NCBI RefSeq assembly: GCF_900102485.1
Contig: NZ_FNBX01000002.1
Coordinates: forward strand, 1 to 24,099
Direction: 5' to 3'
Source: Desulfovibrio legallii
GTDB taxonomy: Bacteria > Desulfobacterota > Desulfovibrionia > Desulfovibrionales > Desulfovibrionaceae
Length of the DNA stretch: 24,099 bases
Below the pieces are notes generated by a model that worked only from the letters and a program-made list of their open reading frames with translations, was not told where the DNA came from and did no database searches. The position numbers were made by a program, and so were the translations under genes. Positions 15,087 to 22,940 of this stretch are shown one piece after another (the first letter of the stretch is position 1; each line of letters starts with the position of its first letter).

Positions 15087-15231
15087 GAGCAGATCCCCTT
15101 TGAGAATATGTATGCTCAAGGTTTACGGTGCGGGCGTTTCGGCGTTTAACAGCGCAAAGGCATTGCGCTTACGCCTTCACGGCGGGCTGTTGCTCACGCA
15201 GCTGCCAGGGCATTTCAAAGTTGCAATGCCT
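15087..15231 (+). repeat. Three-hairpin element, copy 3 (complete, 145 bp)
   Basis: It aligns along its full length with 9911-10056. Hairpin 1 is diverged but still pairs: CTTTGAG (15098-15104) with CTCAAGG (15115-15121), one G-T pair. Hairpin 2 is exact: AGCGCAA (15151-15157) with TTGCGCT (15163-15169); its loop AGGCA differs from ATAAA in copy 2. Hairpin 3 is GGCATT with AATGCC near 15209-15229. It starts 40 bp after feoA and is followed by a terminator at 15344. Confidence 0.8.
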
Positions 15232-15326
15232 CAGGCAGAAGCTGCGGCAGGCCTGACGGGCATTAACGATGCGCGGGCGCTTGCCACTAGTTGCAATGCC
15301 TCAGGCAGAAGCTGCGGCAGGCCTGA
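15219..15326. repeat. 38-bp direct repeat with 70-bp period
   Basis: The 38 bases at 15219-15256 are repeated exactly at 15289-15326. Each copy contains an inverted pair, TCAGGC with GCCTGA. The first copy includes the 3' end of the three-hairpin element. Together with that element it fills the 320-bp gap between feoA and the diguanylate cyclase gene. Confidence 0.85.
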
Positions 15327-15343
15327 GCGTGGATTTTCTGGAG

Positions 15344-15370
15344 AAGGCGGTTCTGAGGAGCCGCCTTTTT
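15344..15370 (+). terminator. Terminator between feoA and the converging cyclase gene
   Basis: AAGGCGG (15344-15350), a 10-nt loop and CCGCCTT (15361-15367) run into a T-tract that ends at 15370. The T-rich side is on the + strand, so it best serves the feoA transcript. In the minus direction the tail is poorer in T. Confidence 0.8.
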
Positions 15371-16782
15371 CAGCGGGCTTTTTGCGGCGGCCGTGCCGCT
15401 GGCGGATCTGCGGGGGGCGGAAGACCGGGGCGCGACGCCCCTTGCGGCGCCGTGTCCTTCGCCTGGGCCTCGCCGTGCACGACGGAGCGGTTGCGCCCTT
15501 GCTCCTTGGCCGCGTAAAGGGCCGCGTCCGCCTGCCGCACCAGGGCGCTGCCGCCGTCCGGGGCGTCCGGCGGGGGAATAAGGCTGGCCGCGCCCATGCT
15601 TACCGTGACAAACGCGCCGCAGGGCGAGGCGGGATGGGGCAGGCGCTCTGCGGCCACTTCGGCGTGCACGCGGCGGGTTACGGCCTGAAGCGTGGCCGCA
15701 TTGGCCCCCGGCAGCAGCAGGGCGAATTCCTCGCCGCCGTAGCGCGCGCAGAGGTCTGTGGCGCGGGCTGTTCTGGCCATGGCGGCGGCCACCCGGACCA
15801 GGCAGACGTCGCCAGCCTGGTGACCGTAGCTGTCGTTGTAGGTTTTGAATTTGTCCACATCCAGCATGATCAGTCCGAGGGGCGTCCGGTTTTCTCTGGC
15901 TTCGGCCCAGCATTGGCGCAGGCCGGCGTCAAAGGCCCGGCGGTTGTGGATGCCGGTAAGCCCGTCCGTCAGGGATATTTTCTGGAAGCGGTCGTGCTCT
16001 GAAACCAGCTTTTGGGACTGCACCGTGGCGTTGGAAAGGTATGTGCCAAGATTTTCCAGCGCCGCCGTAATGTTGCGCAGCTCACGGATGCGGCTTGGGG
16101 GCGGCGCGCGCCTGGCCGCGCCCGTGCCCATCTGGTTCAGATAGGTCATGATGGCCCGCAGGGGGCGGGCCAGGTGCAGGTGCAGCAGGCCGAACAGACC
16201 CGCCAGGCCCGCGCCCAGCAGGGCAAAACCCGTCAGCAGGCGGTTTTCAAAGCCATGGGCCAGGTTCGCCGTGCGGTGCAGTTGCGCGCGCATGGCCTCC
16301 GTAGGGGAGGCCGTGGGCTCCAGGTTGCTGACGGCGGCCAGAAGGTCGTCCAGGGCGCGGTCCGCCTGCCGGGCCCGTTCGGCGTCTTCGCCCTGTGCCG
16401 TTGCGGCTGCGCGGCGCAGCCGGACCAGCCTTTGGGCGGCCTCCTGGGCTGCGCGCCAGCGCCGGCGGCGGGTGGCCGATTCCGCGGCGAGGTCGGCGTT
16501 GATGGCCGCAACGGTCGCGTCCAGGTCGGCGGGTTCGCCGGAGCGCAGGGCCGTCTCCAGGGCGCGCCAGAATTCCCGGCGTTGGTTTTCCTGTTGCTGC
16601 AGGGCCGTTATCAGGGGCAGATAGGCCCCGTAGATGCGGGTGCCCGCCACGCTGATTTCGCGCGCCAGATTCATATAATAGAAGAAGCTGGCGGCAAAGA
16701 GCAACGTCAGGCAGAGCAGCAGCAGGGCCAGGTAGCGGTCTATGCCCAGGCCCTGCGGCCTTGGGGCCCGCGTTATTTTCAA
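15370..16782 (-). CDS. Membrane-bound diguanylate cyclase with periplasmic helical sensor
   Basis: This 470-residue protein makes c-di-GMP from two GTP. Transmembrane helix 1 (about 17-38) and helix 2 (183-204) enclose a periplasmic, mostly helical region of about 145 residues that resembles a four-helix-bundle sensor. A HAMP-like linker follows (205-270), then the GGDEF domain from about 270 (LTDGLTGIHNRR) to 440. The active site GGEEF is at 349-353. The inhibitory-site motif RATD (340-343) lies five residues earlier, so product inhibition is expected. The C-terminus is a Pro-rich tail. The start is taken as TTG 16782, overlapping the feoB stop codon (TTGA); no ATG or GTG gives an intact first helix, and the next ATG would delete it. 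Co-transcription with feoB is therefore nearly certain. The sensed signal is unknown. Confidence 0.9.
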   Translation of the reverse strand: MKITRAPRPQGLGIDRYLALLLLCLTLLFAASFFYYMNLAREISVAGTRIYGAYLPLITALQQQENQRREFWRALETALRSGEPADLDATVAAINADLAAESATRRRRWRAAQEAAQRLVRLRRAAATAQGEDAERARQADRALDDLLAAVSNLEPTASPTEAMRAQLHRTANLAHGFENRLLTGFALLGAGLAGLFGLLHLHLARPLRAIMTYLNQMGTGAARRAPPPSRIRELRNITAALENLGTYLSNATVQSQKLVSEHDRFQKISLTDGLTGIHNRRAFDAGLRQCWAEARENRTPLGLIMLDVDKFKTYNDSYGHQAGDVCLVRVAAAMARTARATDLCARYGGEEFALLLPGANAATLQAVTRRVHAEVAAERLPHPASPCGAFVTVSMGAASLIPPPDAPDGGSALVRQADAALYAAKEQGRNRSVVHGEAQAKDTAPQGASRPGLPPPADPPAARPPQKAR

Positions 16783-19079
16783 GGCCGCACCAGCAGATAG
16801 GCCTGGTACACGCCCACTGCCGCGCCCAAAGCCAGCAGCGTGTTGACCACGAGGCTGAAGCCCACCCACTTCCAGCTGCCCGATTCCTGGCGGATGACTA
16901 CCAGGGTTACGAAGCAGGGGGCGTAGAGCATGACAAAGATCAGCAGCGCCAAAGCCGTGCCCTGATTCCAGGAAGGATCTTTGCGCAGCAGTTCCGAGAG
17001 GGAAACGGCGTTTTCCGGATCCTGCTCGCCCAGGGCGTAGGCCGTGCCCAGGGTGGAAATGATGGCCTCTTTGGCCGCAATGCCGCCGATCAGCGCCACA
17101 TCCGTGCGCCAGTTGAAGCCCGCATAGGCGGTGAGGCCCTCCAGGGCCGCGCCCAGCCTGCCGGCAAAGGAATGGCGCAGGCGCTCCGCATCCAGCTCTT
17201 CCTGAACGATGGTCAGGCGGGCGGCGTTCTGCTGGCGCAGGGCCGGATCTGCTTCGGGGTTTTCCAGCGTCACGTTGAGCTGGGCGATTTCGTTTTCGTA
17301 AGGCAGGGCGAGCTGTGGGTCCAGGGCGGGAAAGGTCATGCCGGCCCAGATAAGGACGGCAATGGGCGCCAGGATGGTTCCGGCTTTTTTCAGGTACATC
17401 CAGGTGCGTTCCCAGCAGTGGATGCAGATGCCGCGCAGGGTCGGCAGGCGGTAGGGGGGCATTTCCATAACCAGGGGGGTGGCCTCGCCCCGCAGGACGG
17501 TTTTGCGCAGCAGCCAGGCCATGCCGAAGGCGAACAGCCATGAGGTCAGAAGGATGGCGAACATCATGTCCGCGGCCCGGCCGGGGAAGAAAGCCCCCAC
17601 CAGCAGCAGGTAGACGGGCAGTTTGGCGCCGCAGGCCATGTAGGGCAGGGTGAGCATGGTGGCCAGCTTTTCTTTGGGGCTGCGCAGGGTGCGGGTGGCC
17701 ATAACGCCGGGGATGGCGCAGCCCCCGGCAATGCCGCCGGAAATAATGTAGGGCATGACCGAGGCCCCGTGCAGGCCGAAAAAGTGGAACAGCCGGTCAG
17801 AGATATAGGCCATGCGGGCCATATAGCCGCTGTCTTCCACAATGGCGACCAGCGCGAACATAATGAGCACCAGGGGCACGAAGCTGAACACGCCGCCCAC
17901 GCCCGCGATGATGCCGTCCACCAGCAAGGAGGCGAACAGCCCTTCGGGCAGGAGGGCGTTGGCCGCGTTGCCCAGGGCGGCGAAGGCCTCTTCCAGCCAG
18001 GACTGGGGATAGGCCCCCAGCCCGATGGTGATCTGGAACATGGCGTAGAGCACGGCCAGCATGATGGGCGCGCCCCATACGGCGTGGGTCAGGATGCGGT
18101 CCAGTTTGTCGCTCAGGCTCAGGCGGTGGCGGTTGCCGGTTTTTTGGACGCAGGCCGCGGCGACGCGGCGGACAAAAAGGCTGTGCCCGTCGGCAATGAT
18201 CCCTTCGGCGTCCTCGCCCCGGCGCTGGAGTTCCGCCCTGGCTTCGCGGATTGTTTGGCCCAGGTCTTCGGCCAGGGTGGGGTCGGCGGCGCGCACGGCG
18301 GCGGCCGCTGCGGCGTCGTCCTGCAGCAGGTGAAGGGCCAGCCAGCGCGGCGCGCAGTGGGCGTAAGGGGAGGCGGCCATGGCCCGGCTTTGGGCTAGGC
18401 GCTGTTCCATGCGCTCCAGAACCGGGTCCAGCAGTGGGCCGTAGCTCAGGCGCAGGGCGCGGCCGCCCGTCGGTTGCGGGCCTGACGGCGCGCTGGGCGG
18501 GGCCGTCTGCTCCGCCTGCCGGACCATTTCCCGCGCGGCGGTCAGGGCCTCCCGCAGCCCCTGGCCTGTGGTGCCCACCGTGGGCGCGGCGCGCACGCCC
18601 AGCATGGCTTCCAGGCGGGGAAAATCAATGCGGATGCCGGCGGCTGCGGCTTCGTCCATCATGTTGCAGGCAATGACCACGGGCAGACCCATTTCCCGCA
18701 GCTGCACGGTAAGCAGCAGCCCGCGTTCCAGAACGCCCGCGTCCACTACATTGATGACGGCCTGCACCGTGCCGTCCAGCAGCACGTCTCTGGCCACGGC
18801 CTCTTCCTGGGAATAGGCGGCAAGGGAATAGGCCCCGGGCAGGTCCACCAAAATAATTTCCTGCCCTTCATAGCGGATGTAGCCTTCTTTTTTTTCGACA
18901 GTCACGCCGCTGTAGTTGCCCACATGCTGGTGCGCACCTGTAAGGGCGTTGAATACCGTGGTTTTGCCGCAATTGGGGTTGCCCGCGATGGCCAGGCGCA
19001 GGGAATAGGCAAGCCCGCCGATGCAGGCGCGGGCGTGGACCGCCGCCCCTGCGCCGACGGCGGAAAGGGTTTCCGACAT
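16779..19079 (-). CDS. feoB: Ferrous iron transporter FeoB
   Basis: A 766-residue inner-membrane Fe(II) transporter. The N-terminal G domain has all nucleotide motifs: G1 GNPNCGKTT (33-41), G2 Thr60, G3 DLPG (79-82) and G4 NMMD (139-142). A helical guanine-dissociation-inhibitor-type region runs to about residue 320. The membrane domain contains two Gate regions with the Cys-containing motifs GGCAIPGV and ACGAKLPVY. Length matches the family (about 770). The start follows AGGAG eight bases upstream; the first 25 residues before the G domain are not conserved. The promoter upstream overlaps a near-perfect Fur box, so expression should rise when iron is scarce. feoA is not directly upstream, unlike in most feo operons, and a diguanylate cyclase gene overlaps the 3' end by 4 bp. 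Confidence 0.96.
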   Translation of the reverse strand: MSETLSAVGAGAAVHARACIGGLAYSLRLAIAGNPNCGKTTVFNALTGAHQHVGNYSGVTVEKKEGYIRYEGQEIILVDLPGAYSLAAYSQEEAVARDVLLDGTVQAVINVVDAGVLERGLLLTVQLREMGLPVVIACNMMDEAAAAGIRIDFPRLEAMLGVRAAPTVGTTGQGLREALTAAREMVRQAEQTAPPSAPSGPQPTGGRALRLSYGPLLDPVLERMEQRLAQSRAMAASPYAHCAPRWLALHLLQDDAAAAAAVRAADPTLAEDLGQTIREARAELQRRGEDAEGIIADGHSLFVRRVAAACVQKTGNRHRLSLSDKLDRILTHAVWGAPIMLAVLYAMFQITIGLGAYPQSWLEEAFAALGNAANALLPEGLFASLLVDGIIAGVGGVFSFVPLVLIMFALVAIVEDSGYMARMAYISDRLFHFFGLHGASVMPYIISGGIAGGCAIPGVMATRTLRSPKEKLATMLTLPYMACGAKLPVYLLLVGAFFPGRAADMMFAILLTSWLFAFGMAWLLRKTVLRGEATPLVMEMPPYRLPTLRGICIHCWERTWMYLKKAGTILAPIAVLIWAGMTFPALDPQLALPYENEIAQLNVTLENPEADPALRQQNAARLTIVQEELDAERLRHSFAGRLGAALEGLTAYAGFNWRTDVALIGGIAAKEAIISTLGTAYALGEQDPENAVSLSELLRKDPSWNQGTALALLIFVMLYAPCFVTLVVIRQESGSWKWVGFSLVVNTLLALGAAVGVYQAYLLVRP

Positions 19080-19140
19080 GTTGGGCGCTCCTCTGCGTCA
19101 CCCTCAAGGTGGCGGAAAACATACCTGGATGCTTTAGGAA

Positions 19141-19173
19141 TTGAAATTTATTTTCAAAAAAAGAGAATGTCAA
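19141..19173 (-). promoter_or_regulatory. feoB promoter with overlapping Fur box
   Basis: On the minus strand, TTGACA (19173-19168) and TAAATT (19150-19145) are separated by exactly 17 bp. The 17-bp palindrome TTGAAATTTATTTTCAA (19141-19157 as written on +) covers the -10. On the minus strand it differs at one base from TTGAAAAT-N-ATTTTCAA, which I recall as the Desulfovibrio Fur motif. Fur with iron bound would block RNA polymerase here. Confidence 0.85.
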
Positions 19174-19356
19174 GTCCCGTCGCGCCAGGGAGGTTTTATC
19201 GCCATGGCGCGTTAGCGCCCTGGTCCCTGAAATGTTCCGGCGGCCGCGCCCTCTTTGTTGCGCGCAAGCAAGGAGAAGAGCGGCTGCGCACGGCAAGCCG
19301 CAAAAGGCATGCCCCAGGTCTGGGGAAGAAAAGTTTTTTGAAGGGGATGGGGGCCG

Positions 19357-19410
19357 TGTGGGGGGGAAGGGGAAACTTTTGTGAACAAAAGTTTCCCCTT
19401 CCCCCCCACA
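19357..19410 (-). terminator. 26-bp perfect hairpin after htpG
   Basis: The left arm (19357-19382) and right arm (19385-19410) are perfect inverses around a 2-nt centre. The arms carry a run of seven G (or C) and end toward the centre in AAACTTTTGT. The hairpin begins about 11 bp past the htpG stop codon. The adjacent 19320-19356 stretch also matches the element after slyX. There is no uridine run directly after the stem, so it may act as a terminator, an mRNA 3' stabiliser, or both. A further palindrome, CCCCAG-GT-CTGGGG, lies at 19312-19325. From 19174 to 19311 I see no gene. Confidence 0.7.
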
Positions 19411-19421
19411 AAACTATTCTT

Positions 19422-21398
19422 TTACAGCTTGCGCACTTCGGCGTACCAGGCGGCGGCCTGTTCCAGAAGTTTGCCGCTGCGGGCGGCCAGGGCCTGAGGC
19501 TCTTTGATGTAGCCGTCCAGCAGGAGGCTTGCGTCGAAGAGGGCCTGGACCATTTCGGCCAGCACGGCGTCCTGGCGGTCGGCTTTGAACATGCGCAGCA
19601 TGTTGCGCAGCAGGGGGTGGTCGCGGTTCACTTCCAGCACTTTGACGGGCAGGGTGTCGTCGCGCTGCATGACCTTGATCAGTTTTTCCATGGAGGAAGA
19701 GACACCGCCGTCCGGAGCCGTGAGCATGGCGGGGCTGTCCGTAAGACGGTGGGAGACGCGCACCTCCTTGACCTTGTCGCCCAGGAGATCCTTCATTCTG
19801 GCCAGCAGGGCCTCGAAGCTCGCGCTGTCGTCGTCCGAGAGCGGGGCCACGGCCTCGCGGGGGGCTTCCTCCTTGTCGGGGAAGGCGGCCAGGGCGTCGT
19901 CCGCCGCGGTTTCCACGGATTTGAATTCCCAATCCTTGTATTTGCCCAGGCCGTCCATAACGAACTCGTCCACGGGTTCGTAGAGGCAGAGCACCTCCAG
20001 GCCCTTGCGGCGGAAGCGCTCCATGTGGGGGTTGAGGCGCGCGGCCTCGCGGTTGGGCGCGGCCACATACCAGAAGGTTTTCTGGTCTTCGGGGGCGCGG
20101 GCCATGTACTCGTCCAGGCTGGTGAGGTCCGCGGCTTCGGGCAAGGTGGAGCTGTTAAAGCGCAGGAGTGCGGCCAGGCGCTCGCGGTTGGGGAAGTCGC
20201 GGTAGCCCAGCTTGAGGATTTTGCCGTGCAGGTTCCAGAAGCGGACGTATTTTTCCGGGGCGTCCTTGGCCAGTTTTTCCAGGTGGTTCAGGGCCTGCTT
20301 AACGATAACCTGGTTCATTTTGCGCAGCAGGACGTTTTCCTGCAGGGTCTCGCGCGAGATGTTCAGGGGCAGGTCTTCCGTATCCACCACGCCTTTGAGG
20401 AAGGCCAGGTAGTCCGGGATAAGCTCCTGGTTGCGGTGCTGGATGAGCACGCGCCGGGCGTAGAGATCCAGGCCCCAGAAGTCTTTGTCCACGCCGAAGA
20501 AGTCCTGCGGGCTGTCGGGGATGAAGAGCAGGGCGTTGAACTGCACGGGCGCGTCCACGGAGAAGTGCAGCACGTCCAGCGGGTCTTTGGCGTCGTAGGT
20601 AATGGCCTTGTAGAAGGCGTCGTACTGTTCTTTTTTGATGGAGAACCTGGGCTCGCGCCAGAGGGCGGGCTGGGTGTTGACCTGCTCGCCGTCCACAAAG
20701 ACCGGGAAGGGCACAAAGGCCGAGTGCTTGCGGATGACCGACTCCACCCGGAATTTTTCCGCAAACTCCAGGGCGTCGTCCTTGAGCTCGACCCTGATGA
20801 CGGTGCCGCGCTGCGGCTCGACCTCTGCGGAGGGGGCCACGGTGTATGTGCCCAGGCCGTCGCTGGTCCAGACGTGGGCGGCTTCCTCGCCGAAGGCGGG
20901 CCGGGAAGTGACCGTTACCTTGTTGGCCACCATAAAGACGGAATAAAAGCCCACGCCGAAGCGGCCGATGATGTTGGCTGCGTCCGGGGCGGCCGTGGTT
21001 TCGTCCGCCGCGGCGTCGCCTTTGTCCGCCGTGTCCGCGTCCGCGTCCTTGGGGGTCTGGGCCGCCAGGTCGGCCAGAAACTGCTCCGAGCCGGATTTGG
21101 CGATGGTGCCCAGGTTTTCGGCCAGCTCCTCGGCGCTCATGCCCACGCCCGTATCGGCGATGGTCAGGGTTTTGGCCTCCTTATCAAGGGCAATGCGGAT
21201 TTCCAGCGGCAGATCGGGCAGGCGCGGGCTTTCGCCCCGGCTCATGCGGTAGCGCAATTTGTCCAGCGCGTCCGAGGCGTTGGAAACGAGCTCCCGCAAA
21301 AAAATTTCGCGGTTAGTATAGAGCGAATTGGTGAGAATGTGAAGAACCTTGCGCACTTCCGCGCGGAACTGGCGGGATTTTTTGCCTGCCTCAGCCAT
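19422..21398 (-). CDS. htpG: Molecular chaperone HtpG (bacterial Hsp90)
   Basis: A 658-residue cytosolic ATP-dependent chaperone. The GHKL ATPase motifs are intact: [15 protein letters not shown] with Glu36 and Asn40, DTGVGM (82-87), GTIAKSG (97-103) and GRFGVGFYS (145-153). The middle domain has the LPLNISRE segment, and the C-terminal dimerisation domain is complete. The start at 21398 follows AGGAGG seven bases upstream; the 19-residue upstream extension lacks family similarity. Compared with E. coli HtpG (624 residues), the ATP-lid region between residues about 114 and 142 is roughly 20 residues longer, made almost only of Asp, Ala, Thr and Lys. It is divergent from cydA and ends near a long hairpin; no operon partner is seen. 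Confidence 0.96.
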
Positions 21399-21620
21399 GA
21401 CAAACCTCCTGAATATGGATATGCTGGAACATAAGACCGCTTTTACAATTTTCAAGAGGGCGGCAGGCCGGGGGAAAAAAACGAAAATCCCCGGCAGGCA
21501 GCGTGCAGAACGACAACCCGCGCCGGAAGCCGCGCAAGCGGCATGTTGCTATTCATAATCACTTGCTTTTTGTGAAAAAAAAAGCTATGGCGCAGTAAGC
21601 ATATAGCAAGGAGGGCCCCC
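21399..21620. promoter_or_regulatory. Divergent htpG-cydA intergenic region
   Basis: On the htpG side there is a hairpin in the probable 5' leader: GCCGGGG (21467-21473) with CCCCGGC (21489-21495), loop rich in A. On the cydA side, TTGCTT (21563-21568) and TATGGC (21586-21591) have 17-bp spacing but are poor matches. They flank TTGTGAA (21570-21576), which looks like one half of a Rex site. A heat-shock or oxygen-control site could not be identified with confidence. Confidence 0.4.
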
Positions 21621-22937
21621 ATGGACGTTGTTATGCTTTCACGTCTGCAATTTGCCGTGGCCGTGTTTTTCCACTTTATCTTCGTGCCCCTGACCTTGGG
21701 GCTTTCCATAATCCTCGCCTGGATGGAAACGCGCTACGTGCGCACGGGGGACGTTTTCTGGAAAAATCAGGCCAAATTCTGGGGCAAATTGTTTCTCATC
21801 AACTTCACGCTGGGCGTGGTAACCGGCATTACGCTGGAATTCCAGTTCGGCACCAACTGGTCCCGCTATTCTGAATATGTGGGCGACATTTTCGGTTCCC
21901 TGCTGGCCATTGAGGCCACGGTGGCCTTTTTTCTGGAATCCACCTTCCTGGCCGTGTGGCACTTCGGCTGGGAGCGCGTGGGCAAAAAGATGCACCTGGC
22001 GGCCATCTATATTGTGGCCTTTGCGGGCAACCTGTCCGCCCTGTGGATTATTCTGGCCAACGGCTTCATGCAGAACCCCGTAGGCTACGCCATTAACGAG
22101 AGCATGGGCCGGGCTGAGCTTTCCAACTTCTGGGACGTGGTCTTTAACGGCTACGCCTGGGGCATGTACGCCCACACGGTCATCGCCTCGTGGGCCCTGG
22201 GCGGCTTTTTCGTCCTGGGCGTGTCGGCCTGGCATCTGCTGCGCGGCAGCCACAAGGAGTTTTTCCAGCGCTCCTTCCGCATGGCGGCGCCGTTTACCCT
22301 GATCATGGTGCTTTTGCTGGCCCTTTCGGGCGACCAGCAGGGCAAGACCGTGGCCCACTACCAGCCCGCCAAGCTGGCGGCCCTGGAATCGCACTGGGAA
22401 ACGGGCCGCAACGCGCCCTTCTATCTTCTGGCCTGGCCTGACGAAGCCAATGAGGGCAACAAGGTGCAGGCCCTGGGCATCCCCGGCCTGCTGAGCTGGA
22501 TCGCCTACGGCGACGCCAACGCCGAGGTAAAAGGCCTTAAAGACTTTGCCGTGCAGGACCGCCCGCCGGTTCTGCCCACCTTCCTTTCCTTCCGCTTGAT
22601 GGTGGGGCTGGGCGGCATTTTTGTGCTGCTGTCCTTCGGGGCCTTCTGGCAGCGCAGGCGCGACCAGCCCTGCAGCGGCCTGCTCAAGGCCCTGGTCTGG
22701 AATATCCCGCTGCCTTACATCGGGATTATGGCCGGCTGGGCCGTGGCCGAAATCGGCCGGCAGCCCTGGATCGTCTATAACCTCATGCGCACTTCCGACG
22801 CCGTTTCGCCCCTCCCGGCGGACAGCGTGGTGGTCTCGCTGGCGGCGTTCATCGTCGTGTATTCGCTGCTGGGCATTCTGGATATCTACCTGCTGCGCAA
22901 ATACGCAATCAAGGGCCCCGAAGCCCAGGAGGTGTAA
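21621..22937 (+). CDS. cydA: Cytochrome bd quinol oxidase subunit I
   Basis: A 438-residue inner-membrane subunit that carries hemes b558, b595 and d and oxidises quinol while reducing oxygen to water. Residues match E. coli CydA with an offset of one: His18 and His185 as heme ligands, Glu98 and Glu106 on the proton path, Lys251 and Glu256 in the quinol loop. The second b558 ligand is likely Met327 in SFRLM, and the GRQPW signature is present. The Q-loop is of the short type, which explains the length below that of E. coli (522). The start is set by AAGGAGG before ATG 21621. In a sulfate reducer this oxidase most likely removes oxygen and may conserve energy under micro-oxic conditions. cydB follows after 3 bp. 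Confidence 0.96.
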   Translation: MDVVMLSRLQFAVAVFFHFIFVPLTLGLSIILAWMETRYVRTGDVFWKNQAKFWGKLFLINFTLGVVTGITLEFQFGTNWSRYSEYVGDIFGSLLAIEATVAFFLESTFLAVWHFGWERVGKKMHLAAIYIVAFAGNLSALWIILANGFMQNPVGYAINESMGRAELSNFWDVVFNGYAWGMYAHTVIASWALGGFFVLGVSAWHLLRGSHKEFFQRSFRMAAPFTLIMVLLLALSGDQQGKTVAHYQPAKLAALESHWETGRNAPFYLLAWPDEANEGNKVQALGIPGLLSWIAYGDANAEVKGLKDFAVQDRPPVLPTFLSFRLMVGLGGIFVLLSFGAFWQRRRDQPCSGLLKALVWNIPLPYIGIMAGWAVAEIGRQPWIVYNLMRTSDAVSPLPADSVVVSLAAFIVVYSLLGILDIYLLRKYAIKGPEAQEV

Positions 22938-22940
22938 GCC

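Noticed and set aside
15370..17541. A 723-residue version of the diguanylate cyclase extending into feoB
   Set aside because: The extra N-terminal part only translates feoB in another frame. The recognisable protein starts with the membrane helix just after the feoB stop codon.
18924..21434. Plus-strand open frame of 836 residues opposite feoB and htpG
   Set aside because: It spans two genes with full family motifs on the other strand, plus the feoB promoter and a long hairpin.
21447..21454. Fur half-site ATTTTCAA upstream of htpG
   Set aside because: Only one half of the palindrome is present, and the other side does not match, unlike the site before feoB.
21570..21576. Rex operator before cydA
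   Set aside because: Only TTGTGAA is present; the inverted partner is replaced by an A-run, so the call would be too weak as a stand-alone feature.
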